From contig CAYYGA010000022.1 in NCBI GenBank assembly GCA_964471435.1, positions 1 through 25,699 on the forward strand: 25,699 nucleotides of DNA, in the 5' to 3' direction. The notes beneath the pieces were generated by a model that ran no database searches, had not been told where the DNA came from, and worked only from the letters and a program-made list of their open reading frames with translations. Both the position numbers and the translations under genes were made by a program. Origin of the DNA: Facklamia sp964471435. Lineage in GTDB: Bacteria; Bacillota; Bacilli; Lactobacillales; Aerococcaceae. This document shows, in pieces, positions 6,971 through 14,190 of this stretch; within the stretch, counting starts at the first letter, position 1, and each line of letters starts with the position of its first letter.

Positions 6971-7583
6971 TTATCTCCTAGCTTCATATGTTGATTTATG
7001 GACAGCCTGGATAGAGCACTTCCAGTTGGTGGGGATTGTTTTATTAATCTCGATTCTAATCGCGGGTTTAGTTGTATGGCTGGCTACCATCTGGCAAAAG
7101 AAAACTGATCAAGTAGTTTATTTCTTTTCTATATTGTATTCAATTCCCAGCTATGCCTTATTTGCACTTCTCATACCTTTTACTGGGCTGGGTTTTTTAT
7201 CGGCTGTGATCGTTCTGATAATCTACTGCCAATATATATTATTAAGAAGCTTTTCCAATGCCATCAATGAAGTGGACCCAGGATTAATAGAGACAGCTTA
7301 TGGAATGGGTATGACAGCTAATCAAGTTTTTTATAAAGTACAATTACCTTTGGCAGTAAGTCCTATTATTGCAGGTATAAAAATTGCAGCCACTTCTACC
7401 ATTGGTATCGCCACGATTGCAGCTACAATTAATGCTGGTGGGATTGGAAGGATACTATTTGACGGTCTGAGAACTTCAAGTCTTCCTAAGCTTTTATGGG
7501 GGACATTATTGGCAGCCGGGATGTGTCTTTTCTTCAATCTTATACTGGAACTATTTAAAAAAGTAATGGTGCCAAAAACTTAA
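6963..7583 (+). CDS. Quaternary-amine ABC transporter permease, OpuCD-like
   Basis: This 206-residue membrane protein has about five hydrophobic segments, with the permease signature ETAYGMGMTANQVFYKVQLP followed by LAVSPIIAGIKIAATSTIGIATIAATINAGGIGRI. It is paralogous to the permease at 4639 and should form the pore heterodimer with it. The start is placed at ATG 6963, 8 bases after GGAG (6951-6954), rather than at GTG 6954 in the same frame; it overlaps the ATPase stop by 8 bases, which implies translational coupling. It is the last gene of the operon. The order permease-receptor-ATPase-permease differs from the opuCA-CB-CC-CD order of Bacillus and Listeria. Confidence 0.88.
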   Translation: MIDYLLASYVDLWTAWIEHFQLVGIVLLISILIAGLVVWLATIWQKKTDQVVYFFSILYSIPSYALFALLIPFTGLGFLSAVIVLIIYCQYILLRSFSNAINEVDPGLIETAYGMGMTANQVFYKVQLPLAVSPIIAGIKIAATSTIGIATIAATINAGGIGRILFDGLRTSSLPKLLWGTLLAAGMCLFFNLILELFKKVMVPKT

Positions 7584-7607
7584 TTACCCTTAGTTTTGTC
7601 AAATCAA

Positions 7608-7646
7608 AAAAAGAGTTGAACTATCAATGTAGTTCAACTCTTATTT
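7608..7646. terminator. Bidirectional terminator between the ABC operon and the beta-helix gene
   Basis: AAGAGTTGAACTA (7611-7623) and TAGTTCAACTCTT (7630-7642) form a perfect 13-bp stem with loop TCAATG. On the minus strand the stem is followed by a seven-T tract, on the plus strand by ATTTATTT, so it can serve both convergent units. Confidence 0.92.
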
Positions 7647-7648
7647 AT

Positions 7649-8767
7649 TTATAAATATGAAGCAAGCTGTTCTTTAAGATTTGGCGAAAGGGAAGTATCT
7701 TCTTCGATTTTAACAGCTCTGCTATTTTCTCCTTTATGTTCTATCGTTCCTTCAAAGTTTACACTTTCGAGTTTGGCTTCTTTAGCAATAAAAACTGTAA
7801 CACTATTTTTTCCATAAGAAGCTAGGGCAGGGAAGTGACCTTTTACTAAGTGGCCGCCTTTTAAAATCAAAGCAGAAGCCTCAGCACCATAAGTTTCAAT
7901 TGTATCTTCTGCATTAAAATCGTTTATTTTACCGTTGTTGATCATCCCGCTGGCTCCTTGGCCATGTGAACGGACTGCTTCTTTTAAAATCCAACGATCA
8001 ATGACTCCTTCATTGTAAATAGCATGATCATGAGGACCGTAGGTGGTTAAAAGCCCCTCAGAAATAATTTCGTTTACTTGAACGCCTTCTAGAATACAAA
8101 TTGCTCCACTGCTTTTTTGCATCGATGAATTTGGAATCATACTATTTGAGAAAATCTCATTATGGCTTAAAAGATCTACTTGTACTCTGCCAGGAGAATT
8201 ATTTAAGTCAGCAATAAAAATACCAGAACCAATTACTGGTGCTTCGTGGCGACCGATGGATATTTTTTCCATTGACAGGGTAAGTTTTGAATCTTGAAAG
8301 GCTGAACAATTGAAAATGGTTAAAGCACCTTGCAGCATATTTAGCTGATTTTTTATACTTTTTTCCATTTTTAAACGAGCATCAGCTGATACAATATCCA
8401 CCGAGTCCATGATTAAATCTAATGAGTGATTATGTTCTCTGAGTAAAATTTGGACTTGTCCCGTAATTCGTAAGTTTTTTAAAGTGATGGTTCCTAAGTC
8501 TTCTTGTAAAGAGTTGAGATAAATGGCGCGTGAGTCTGCTTTTGTTTGGATACAAATATTTTTAATAGTATTGTCAGCTTGGATACCAATGCCATCACCG
8601 GCCGGAAAACTGAGAAAGCCTAATTTTTCTCGTGTAGCCGTAATAGAAACACCGGGAGCTAACTGTATTGATTGAGGGATGAGTAATGAGTTAAGTAAGG
8701 TGATTTCTTGATTTTCTACTTGGATCGCTTTTAAAAACTCTGCTGTTGTAGCAACTTGAATCTTCAT
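7649..8767 (-). CDS. Predicted right-handed beta-helix protein, cytosolic, unknown function
   Basis: A 372-residue protein with no signal peptide, membrane segment or anchor. The sequence is a succession of short beta-strand-like repeats with spaced hydrophobic residues and many N/G/D turns, such as IGIQADNTIKNICIQ, LGTITLKNLRITGQVQILL, GAICILEGVQVNEIISEG, YNEGVIDRWILKEAV, GASGMINNGKINDFNAED and GAEASALILKGGHLVKG. The repeats of roughly 22-28 residues suggest a parallel beta-helix, as in pectate-lyase-like folds. I see no catalytic motif. The start ATG follows AAAAAGGAGC at a good distance. It lies 52 bases downstream of the MgtC-like gene with no terminator between, so the two probably form one transcript. 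Function unknown; a structural or carbohydrate-binding role is a guess. Confidence 0.72.
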   Translation of the reverse strand: MKIQVATTAEFLKAIQVENQEITLLNSLLIPQSIQLAPGVSITATREKLGFLSFPAGDGIGIQADNTIKNICIQTKADSRAIYLNSLQEDLGTITLKNLRITGQVQILLREHNHSLDLIMDSVDIVSADARLKMEKSIKNQLNMLQGALTIFNCSAFQDSKLTLSMEKISIGRHEAPVIGSGIFIADLNNSPGRVQVDLLSHNEIFSNSMIPNSSMQKSSGAICILEGVQVNEIISEGLLTTYGPHDHAIYNEGVIDRWILKEAVRSHGQGASGMINNGKINDFNAEDTIETYGAEASALILKGGHLVKGHFPALASYGKNSVTVFIAKEAKLESVNFEGTIEHKGENSRAVKIEEDTSLSPNLKEQLASYL

Positions 8768-8819
8768 ATAAACTGCTCCTTTTTAATTAATAAAATATAG
8801 TGGGAAAGTTTTCAATTGT

Positions 8820-9512
8820 TTAATCGTTTTGGAAGACATTGATACCTTTAATTGCATGCATTTTACGAAAAAATTTGTCTTTAGCGACTTCTGCTGGAAA
8901 ATATAGGTGAATTCTGTATTCTAAGTATGAACTTTGCCGGAGATAGGGTTCGATATGGCGGATTTCAACCAATTGGTCGGAAATAAATCTTAAGGTTTCA
9001 TTAAAACTATCAACATTCTTAGCCTGCAAAAAGATTGTACTATCGCGCGTATGTTTTTGAATCATTACTTTTAAACGTCCAAAGACAGTTAAAATCATTA
9101 AAAGAACTAATCCTGTAGCAATAGCACCTTCATAAAATCCGATACCAACTGCTAACCCTAAACATGCAGTCGCCCATAGACCGGCGGCCGTTGTTAAACC
9201 CTTTATTTTATCCTGCCGTGTAGTTAAAATCATCCCGGCACCTAAAAAACCGATCCCACTGATTACTTGAGCCCCCATTCGCGTAGGATCTGAGTTCGAA
9301 TAAAAGGAAGTGACAAACTGATTAGTCATCATGACCATGGCAGAAGAAACACATACTAAAATATAGGTTCGCATCCCGGCAGGCTGATTATTAAGACCCC
9401 TTTCGAGACCAATCATGCCTCCAATCAGCATAGCAATAGCAAGACGTAAAAGGATCGTCATAAAGTTTAGTTCTTCAAAATTTATGCGAAAAAAATTCTG
9501 TAGAATATCCAA
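8820..9512 (-). CDS. MgtC/SapB family membrane protein
   Basis: This 230-residue protein has an N-terminal hydrophobic domain of four to five membrane segments (residues about 20-140) carrying the family signature MLIGGMIGLERGLNNQPAGMRTYIL and, further on, QVISGIGFLGAGMI. A soluble C-terminal domain (about 150-230) resembles the ACT-like regulatory tail of longer MgtC/YhiD proteins. MgtC family members have been tied to survival in low Mg2+ or acid and to modulation of F-ATPase. The transport activity of SapB-type homologues is unproven. The start is TTG at 9510-9512, supported by AGAGAGAGG on the minus strand about 9 bases before it; no ATG lies upstream in frame. First gene of a probable two-gene unit with the beta-helix gene. 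Confidence 0.88.
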   Translation of the reverse strand: MDILQNFFRINFEELNFMTILLRLAIAMLIGGMIGLERGLNNQPAGMRTYILVCVSSAMVMMTNQFVTSFYSNSDPTRMGAQVISGIGFLGAGMILTTRQDKIKGLTTAAGLWATACLGLAVGIGFYEGAIATGLVLLMILTVFGRLKVMIQKHTRDSTIFLQAKNVDSFNETLRFISDQLVEIRHIEPYLRQSSYLEYRIHLYFPAEVAKDKFFRKMHAIKGINVFQND

Positions 9513-9681
9513 ATCGATGTACCTCTCTCTTTTTTACTTCTAAGTACTATTATATAGTGAATTTATAAGAAATGAAATTTATGGCTTTTAAATTATAATG
9601 AAATCCCTATCTGACTCTAAAATTTTTCAGCTGGAATCTAAAATTAAATTATAAAAATGATTAAACAAATTAAATACACCC

Positions 9682-9709
9682 TTGGTATTAGGCGCAAAAA
9701 TGATACAAT
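9682..9709 (+). promoter_or_regulatory. Extended -10 promoter of the PAS-protein gene
   Basis: TTGGTA (9682-9687), a 16-bp spacer, TACAAT (9704-9709), with a TG dinucleotide one base upstream of the -10. Start of transcription near 9716. Confidence 0.6.
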
Positions 9710-9743
9710 ATGCTAGAAATACTATTGATAAAGGAGAAAAAAG

Positions 9744-10517
9744 ATGAATGGGTTTATCTTATTTTTACTGGGGTTGGGAGCAGGAATCATTCTTGCCTGG
9801 GGAATAAATTATATAAAGAATTACTGGCCTATGATTCGTTTAATGATAAAAGGTCCTACACAGTCGACTGCTGCTCAATCTTCAGTGGACACACTCTCCG
9901 GAGCCAGCCAACGACCTTCAGATGAGGAAATGTATGGAGATTTCGGTGAGATAACTCCAGCCCAAGCTGCAAAAATTGAAGACTTATCAGCTGGCGGCAA
10001 AATTGATACGACTATTGAGATTGCTGATAAGCGGGATCCTAAATGGCTGGAACAAGCAATTGAACTTACACAGCCAGCAAGTGGAGAAGATTTTGTTCAG
10101 TTAGACAGCGGGCTGTTAACAGTTAATCAATTGAATGCTATGCTTCAATCTATTCCATTAGAATTAACTTTTGTAGATGCCAATAATCAATTTCTTTATT
10201 ATAACCGTCATAAAGCTAAAGAAGAGATGTTTGTAGGACGTGAGCCGAGTGAAGTTGGAGATCCATTAGGAGGATCACACCCTGATTTTGTCCATAACTA
10301 TGTGGCATGGGTAGTGCAGCAATTAAGAACGAAGAAACAGGAAATAGTTCCTCTTGTCATCCCTTCTGCCAATAAGAAAAAAATGATTGTTCATTTTTAT
10401 AAAGGGATGTATGATAAAAAGGGTGATTATGTAGGGATCAACCAGTTTGTAGTTGATTTAATACCGATTATTAAATTTTATTTAGAAGAAACAAAACAAA
10501 CTCTTATACCAAAATAA
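9744..10517 (+). CDS. Membrane-anchored PAS-domain protein
   Basis: A 257-residue protein with one N-terminal transmembrane helix (residues about 3-25: GFILFLLGLGAGIILAWG) without a cleavage site. A low-complexity polar linker follows (about 36-125), then a C-terminal PAS-like domain (about 128-245). The domain reads SIPLELTFVDANNQFLYYN, then VGREPSEVGDPLGGSHPDFV, and ends with YVGINQFVVDLIPI. This pattern matches the PAS_10 type (DUF438-associated), where VDITFVD, a GR motif and a CHPP-like motif are typical; here the Cys is replaced, giving GSHPDF. There is no output domain such as a kinase or GGDEF, so it probably senses a ligand or redox state and works through a partner. AAAGGAG at 9729-9735 sets the start. 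Role unknown. Confidence 0.78.
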   Translation: MNGFILFLLGLGAGIILAWGINYIKNYWPMIRLMIKGPTQSTAAQSSVDTLSGASQRPSDEEMYGDFGEITPAQAAKIEDLSAGGKIDTTIEIADKRDPKWLEQAIELTQPASGEDFVQLDSGLLTVNQLNAMLQSIPLELTFVDANNQFLYYNRHKAKEEMFVGREPSEVGDPLGGSHPDFVHNYVAWVVQQLRTKKQEIVPLVIPSANKKKMIVHFYKGMYDKKGDYVGINQFVVDLIPIIKFYLEETKQTLIPK

Positions 10518-10525
10518 AATAGGGC

Positions 10526-10553
10526 TTGACATTTTTCTTAGTCATGTTATTAT
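10526..10553 (+). promoter_or_regulatory. Strong promoter of the cold-shock gene, with a long 5' leader
   Basis: A consensus TTGACA (10526-10531), a 16-bp spacer, TATTAT (10548-10553). The predicted transcript start near 10560 leaves an untranslated leader of about 110 bases before the ATG at 10670, as is usual for cold-shock mRNAs with temperature-dependent leader structure. Confidence 0.75.
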
Positions 10554-10669
10554 ATAAGAGTAGTATTATTTAATAAGTAAGTTTTTTAATTCATAACTAA
10601 AATCCTTTTCTTTAACAAATAATAATCTGCAAAAAATAACACGTGCTCAGCACAAGGAGGATTTCAATT

Positions 10670-10867
10670 ATGAATCAAGGAACAGTAAAATGGTTTAACT
10701 CAGAAAAAGGCTTTGGCTTTATCGAGCAAGAAGGCGGCGAAGACGTATTCGTACACTTCTCAGCAATTAACAAAGACGGTTTCAAAACTTTAGAAGAAGG
10801 CCAACAAGTAACTTTTGATATCGAAGAAGGCCAACGTGGCTTACAAGCTACAAACGTTAGCTTCTAA
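10670..10867 (+). CDS. csp: Cold-shock protein (CspA family)
   Basis: This 65-residue single-OB-fold RNA/ssDNA-binding chaperone belongs to the CspA/CspB family. It opens with MNQGTVKWFNSEKGFGFIE (RNP1 motif KGFGFI at about 15-20) and has DVFVHFSAI (RNP2 motif VFVHF). Length and composition are standard, so it should melt RNA structure during cold or growth transitions. The start at 10670 is fixed by AAGGAGG (10654-10660); an in-frame codon 27 bases upstream would add a nonfamily N-terminus and is rejected. Codon use is that of a highly expressed gene (AAC, GAA, CCAACAA). Monocistronic, with a promoter at 10526 and a terminator at 10889. Confidence 0.96.
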   Translation: MNQGTVKWFNSEKGFGFIEQEGGEDVFVHFSAINKDGFKTLEEGQQVTFDIEEGQRGLQATNVSF

Positions 10868-10888
10868 TTAAAAATAATATAAATTTTC

Positions 10889-10919
10889 AGAGCCAGTTTA
10901 GCTGGCTCTTTTTTTTTGT
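10889..10919 (+). terminator. Terminator of the cold-shock gene
   Basis: AGAGCCAG-TTTAG-CTGGCTCT followed by nine T. An 8-bp perfect GC-containing stem. Confidence 0.93.
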
Positions 10920-10990
10920 CTCTTTTTATAAGAATTAATAGCTGTATTCCTAATAATTAGATAGTTCGCTAGCCACAGCACTCTTATTTT

Positions 10991-11019
10991 TGTATTCTGA
11001 AGATTTTTAATAGTATAAT
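10991..11019 (+). promoter_or_regulatory. Candidate promoter of the polytopic membrane protein gene
   Basis: TATAAT at 11014-11019 with a poor -35 candidate, TGTATT (10991-10996), 17 bases upstream. The gene start lies 31 bases downstream. Confidence 0.45.
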
Positions 11020-11050
11020 ATAAGTGAAATATAAAGATGGGAGTGATTAG

Positions 11051-11920
11051 ATGTTAAGCCAGGCACAAATTGAATTGAGGCGCCATTATAGTTACTATGT
11101 GTCTTTGTGGGTTATTCAAGCACTTTTAGGCGCTTTGATCAGCTGGGTTATACAATTCTTTAGTCCAATGGGTCCGCTGAGTTTAGTAAACACTTCAAAT
11201 ATCTTAATGAATCCTGTCATCTACGAAAGCAATCCTTCACTTTTGATAAATGATTTAGTCAACCAAGGATTTTTTCAACAAGTAGGATTAACATTTATTT
11301 TAAGTTTGATATCGGGTTATTTTACTACCTTGGTTTCACTTTTAGTTCTCCGCTCTGTTTTTCAAAAGATCAATTTCCCTGAGAGCCGGATTCAAGAGTC
11401 GGCCCTTTTTAACACGGGTGTGAGTGACGCCTTTGTTTTACCTTTCAAAGCTTTCTTTGCTTACCTCTTGCTAGGTCTTTCTTATGTCATATTATTTATA
11501 TTAGTAGGTTTACTTGTTTCATTATTAAATACTCAAGCAGGGTTAATGTCTATTTTATTTATTATTATCTTTTTAGTGATTGTCGCTATGCTGGTGGCAG
11601 CGATTCCCATTACTTATTTACTAGCATTTGATGTGGAAAGAAAATATTCTTTCTGGACTACTTTTACTAAAGGGCTTCAAGTAGGGTTTAATCATTTTGG
11701 CCGTATATTAGGAATGATTCTTTTAACCATCCTATTGACCATGGCTTATGCAATTGTCGTTGCTTTAGTTATTGGATTTTTAGGCACTATGACAGAAAGC
11801 CTGCTGTTAGTTGGAATATTAGGACTACTTTTTTCTCTGGTAACTTTTTTATGGTGGTTTCCTTGGCTTCAAATATTCCAAACTATGATTATGAATGATA
11901 TTCTTTCCCAAGAATATTAA
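11051..11920 (+). CDS. Polytopic integral membrane protein, DUF975-like
   Basis: A 289-residue membrane protein with about six transmembrane segments. An N-terminal LRRHYSYYVSLWVIQALLG segment, a large loop (about 45-90), then paired hydrophobic helices ending with VTFLWWFPWLQIFQTMIMNDI. The arrangement, with amphipathic N-terminus and a SFWTTFTKGLQVGFNHFGRILGMILL segment, resembles the DUF975 family of Firmicutes membrane proteins, whose function is not known. Family assignment is by pattern and moderate. GGGAGTG at 11039-11045 supports the ATG. It forms its own unit between a promoter at 10991 and a terminator at 11954. Confidence 0.65.
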   Translation: MLSQAQIELRRHYSYYVSLWVIQALLGALISWVIQFFSPMGPLSLVNTSNILMNPVIYESNPSLLINDLVNQGFFQQVGLTFILSLISGYFTTLVSLLVLRSVFQKINFPESRIQESALFNTGVSDAFVLPFKAFFAYLLLGLSYVILFILVGLLVSLLNTQAGLMSILFIIIFLVIVAMLVAAIPITYLLAFDVERKYSFWTTFTKGLQVGFNHFGRILGMILLTILLTMAYAIVVALVIGFLGTMTESLLLVGILGLLFSLVTFLWWFPWLQIFQTMIMNDILSQEY

Positions 11921-11953
11921 TTTAAGAAGACTGTTTTTTAGTCTTTGATGCCT

Positions 11954-11996
11954 CCTCCAGTCAGCAAATTAATAAGCTGATTGGAGGATTTTTTTG
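11954..11996 (+). terminator. Terminator of the polytopic membrane protein gene
   Basis: CCTCCAGTCAGC (11954-11965) pairs with GCTGATTGGAGG (11976-11987), 12 bp with one wobble, followed by A and seven T. Confidence 0.92.
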
Positions 11997-12040
11997 TTGG
12001 GCTTTTTTTCAATATTATTAATAATTCAGTACTGAGATAA

Positions 12041-12069
12041 TTCGCTTTTTTCTTCATTGCGGGTATAAT
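12041..12069 (+). promoter_or_regulatory. Promoter of the Mrp operon
   Basis: TATAAT (12064-12069) with TTCGCT (12041-12046) at a 17-bp spacing. Transcription would start near 12076 and give a leader of about 147 bases before the first conserved-looking gene at 12223. The leader contains a bulged stem (GAAA at 12081-12084 with TTTC at 12111-12114; CAGT at 12091-12094 with ACTG at 12107-12110) and a possible 8-codon ORF. Confidence 0.6.
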
Positions 12070-12129
12070 AGAAGTTGTTTGAAACTTATTCAGTGAGACA
12101 AGGAGTACTGTTTCTAAAGGGGTGAGTGG

Positions 12130-12156
12130 ATGTTAGAAGCTGTCATTCATTTGTGA
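12130..12156 (+). other. Possible 8-residue leader peptide (MLEAVIHL) upstream of the Mrp operon
   Basis: ATG at 12130 is preceded by AAAGGGGTGAG (12116-12126), a strong Shine-Dalgarno match at usable spacing. It is followed by TTA GAA GCT GTC ATT CAT TTG TGA. The ORF is so short that the ribosome binding site is its only support. No clear attenuator follows it. Confidence 0.3.
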
Positions 12157-12222
12157 AATAAGACTCTTTTTAGCTAGGTTTTATATTGAATAAATAATTT
12201 TATAAGAATGAAGGGGAGCTAA

Positions 12223-12375
12223 ATGAAAGCGTTAAAATTTATTATCGGTATAATTCTTGTTGTATTAATTGCCTATTTCTCGGTAGCCGATATTAACCAT
12301 GGGCAGGGAACTCAAGTAGAGGAACTTGTGTCCTACTCAACTGAGCAGGATGTAAATATTTATAGCATAAAGTAA
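12223..12375 (+). CDS. 50-residue single-pass membrane peptide at the head of the Mrp operon
   Basis: ATG 12223 to TAA 12375 encodes 50 residues: MKALK, a hydrophobic helix FIIGIILVVLIAYFSVA (about 6-22), then a polar tail DINHGQGTQVEELVSYSTEQ and DVNIYSIK. AAGGGGAG (12211-12218) gives a strong ribosome binding site, and the stop is 12 bases before the mnhE ATG, so it is translated as part of the operon. The helix has no cleavage site or lipobox, so an N-in single-pass membrane protein with an outward tail is the simplest topology. I know no named family. By position it could be an accessory or assembly subunit of the antiporter complex. It is easily missed because of its size. Confidence 0.66.
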   Translation: MKALKFIIGIILVVLIAYFSVADINHGQGTQVEELVSYSTEQDVNIYSIK

Positions 12376-12387
12376 GGGGGTAGTAAA

Positions 12388-12855
12388 ATGATTGTTTTGA
12401 GTCTTTTTGTTTTATTGTTTTGGTTTACATTAGTCGGGAAAATCACAACCGAATTAATTATTTTTGGAATTGGATTAACTCTCATAGTCCTATGGAGTGT
12501 GAAAGTCATGATTCCACTTGGAAGTAAAGCATTTTTACCACTTACAAAAGTTTGGAAATTAATAAAGTATATTGGTCTTTTAATTTATGAAGTTATCCTG
12601 GCCAATATAGATATGATTAAAATAGTTTTAAGTCCGGATATTAGTGACTTAAAGCCTGCCTTGGGTTATTTTAAAGTTGATTTAAAAAAAGATTTTTCAA
12701 AAATGGCTTTAGCCAATTCAATTACTTTAACACCTGGTACAATCACTGTTTTTGTTAATGACGAACATTATATGGTTCATGCTTTAGATGAATCCATGCT
12801 GGAAGGTATCTCATCCTCTTCTTTTGTTGAAAGATTAGAAGAGTTTGAAAAGTAA
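12388..12855 (+). CDS. mnhE: Na+/H+ antiporter subunit E (MnhE/MrpE)
   Basis: A 155-residue subunit of the Mrp multisubunit Na+/H+ antiporter in the cytoplasmic membrane. Two N-terminal membrane segments (about 1-40), a third near IKYIGLLIYEVILANIDM, and a soluble C-terminal domain with the signature MALANSITLTPGTITV (about 109-124), which is diagnostic of MrpE/MbhA. The following VNDEHYMVHALDES is also typical. AAGGGGG before ATG 12388 supports the start. In standard mrp operons E comes after D; here it heads the conserved part of the operon, as in archaeal Mbh-type clusters. Confidence 0.94.
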   Translation: MIVLSLFVLLFWFTLVGKITTELIIFGIGLTLIVLWSVKVMIPLGSKAFLPLTKVWKLIKYIGLLIYEVILANIDMIKIVLSPDISDLKPALGYFKVDLKKDFSKMALANSITLTPGTITVFVNDEHYMVHALDESMLEGISSSSFVERLEEFEK

Positions 12856-12889
12856 TTTCTAGTAATTTGATATAGAAAGGTAGTTGGCC

Positions 12890-13213
12890 ATGGGCTTTAC
12901 TGAATTTATTCAAGAAAATGATATCCTGCTTTTGATCACCTTGTTTATTTTAGGAATCACTATTTTATTTTGCTTACTCCGAGCCTTTTTAGGACCTCGT
13001 TTTACTGACCGCGTCTTGGCAGTTAATGTGATTAACGTAAAAACAGTTGTATTAGCTTGTGTGATAGGAATTATAATTGAAGAAAGTTATGTGATTGATA
13101 TTGCGATAGTTTATGCACTACTATCTTATTTATCAGTAGTTGTTTTAAATAAGATTCATGTTCGCAATTATTTGGGACGAACGGCTAAATTGAAAGAAAA
13201 GAGTGAGAATTGA
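12890..13213 (+). CDS. mnhF: Na+/H+ antiporter subunit F (MnhF/MrpF)
   Basis: A 107-residue subunit with three transmembrane helices. ITILFCLLRAFLGPRFTDRVLAVNVI carries the MrpF/MbhB signature R-x-x-x-G-P-x-x-x-D-R-x-x-A, and VIDIAIVYALLSYLSVVVLNK forms the last helix. The start ATG 12890 is chosen over an in-frame TTG at 12884 because GAAAGG (12875-12880) then has normal spacing. It ends one base before the mnhG start. Confidence 0.93.
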   Translation: MGFTEFIQENDILLLITLFILGITILFCLLRAFLGPRFTDRVLAVNVINVKTVVLACVIGIIIEESYVIDIAIVYALLSYLSVVVLNKIHVRNYLGRTAKLKEKSEN

Positions 13214-13214
13214 T

Positions 13215-13538
13215 ATGGTAAATTTTCTGGCAGGGATATTTATATTTCTAGGATTATTTATTTTTATGGTGGCCACTTTTGGACTTTTTCGTTTTAATGA
13301 TGTAATGCAAAGAGTTCATATAGCTGCAAAAAATGACTCACTGGCTGCATTGTTAGTATTAATCGGTTTAATGATTTATTCAGGTTCCGGCTGGGTCACT
13401 TTAAAATTATTATTTGTCATCATAATATTATGGATAACAAACCCGGTCTCCAGTCATTTGATTGCTGAAACTGAGTTTATTACAAATCAAGAGCGTATTT
13501 TAGATGAAAATGAGGTGATTATTGATGATGAGCTTTGA
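13215..13538 (+). CDS. mnhG: Na+/H+ antiporter subunit G (MnhG/MrpG)
   Basis: A 107-residue subunit with three membrane helices. FGLFRFNDVMQRVHIAAKNDSLAALLVLIG contains the family signature G-x-x-R-x-x-D-x-x-x-R-x-H-x-x-x-K. The C-terminal ITNPVSSHLIAE block is also typical (T-x-P-x-x-x-H). ATG 13215 lies in TGATATGG, where the mnhF stop ends at 13213. It overlaps the next gene by 14 bases, a sign of translational coupling. Confidence 0.93.
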   Translation: MVNFLAGIFIFLGLFIFMVATFGLFRFNDVMQRVHIAAKNDSLAALLVLIGLMIYSGSGWVTLKLLFVIIILWITNPVSSHLIAETEFITNQERILDENEVIIDDEL

Positions 13539-14190
13539 GATTTTCTTACTTCTTTTTCTTATCTTAGCTACCATATCTGTGTTGTATACTACTGATTTAG
13601 TTTCTGCTACTATTATTTTCACGTCTTACAGCTTAATCATGTCCTTAATTTGGATTATTGTAGAAGCCCCGGACGTGGGTATTACTGAAGCTGCCAGTGG
13701 GGCAGGAGCTTCTTCACTTTTATTTTATTTAGCCATTAATCAAGTGAATCGACTATCAAGTACTGAAACACATTGGGATGAAAAAAATAATATGGCAACA
13801 CGCTTTATGCGATTAGTGAGAAATTCCTTTAATCCTCGGCATGCCCCAATAGAAGCGACACACCCACCAAAAAAAGAGCCTAATCAATCGATTCAACGCA
13901 GACTTTATGAAATTGGATCGGTTATATTTACAATAATTTTTGTTTTACTTTTATTACAAACGATTCCAGGCAGTCCTCTTTTCGGTAGTCCTGATGCTCC
14001 GATGATGAATGAAGTAGTTTTACGATATGTAGAGCAGGGTCCTTTAGAAACAGGAGCGGTAAATACTGTAGCCGGTATGATTTTGGATTACCGTGCATTC
14101 GATACATTAGGGGAAGCTATGATGATTTTTGTTACAGCCTATATTACGATAACCTTAGTAAGAGGTTCCAGACAGAGAGGTGAGCGGTAA
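13525..14190 (+). CDS. Fused MbhD (DUF4040) / MbhE-like subunit: detached C-terminal module of MrpA
   Basis: A 221-residue membrane protein made of two parts. Residues about 1-80 form a DUF4040/MbhD-like unit of three helices with IWIIVEAPDVGITEAASGAG, whose E-A-P-D-V and E-A-x-x-G-A motifs are characteristic. Residues about 120-221 match MbhE, the last part of MrpA, with FGSPDAPMM, ETGAVNTVAGMILDYRAFDT and LGEAMMIFVTAYI. In Bacillus and Staphylococcus these modules form the C-terminus of the roughly 800-residue MrpA. Here they are an independent gene, as in Mbh-type loci, and the NuoL-like half of MrpA is elsewhere in the operon. GAGGTGAT (13512-13519) is within SD range of ATG 13525; ATG 13528 is an alternative. 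It abuts mnhB without spacing. Confidence 0.9.
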   Translation: MMSFEIFLLLFLILATISVLYTTDLVSATIIFTSYSLIMSLIWIIVEAPDVGITEAASGAGASSLLFYLAINQVNRLSSTETHWDEKNNMATRFMRLVRNSFNPRHAPIEATHPPKKEPNQSIQRRLYEIGSVIFTIIFVLLLLQTIPGSPLFGSPDAPMMNEVVLRYVEQGPLETGAVNTVAGMILDYRAFDTLGEAMMIFVTAYITITLVRGSRQRGER

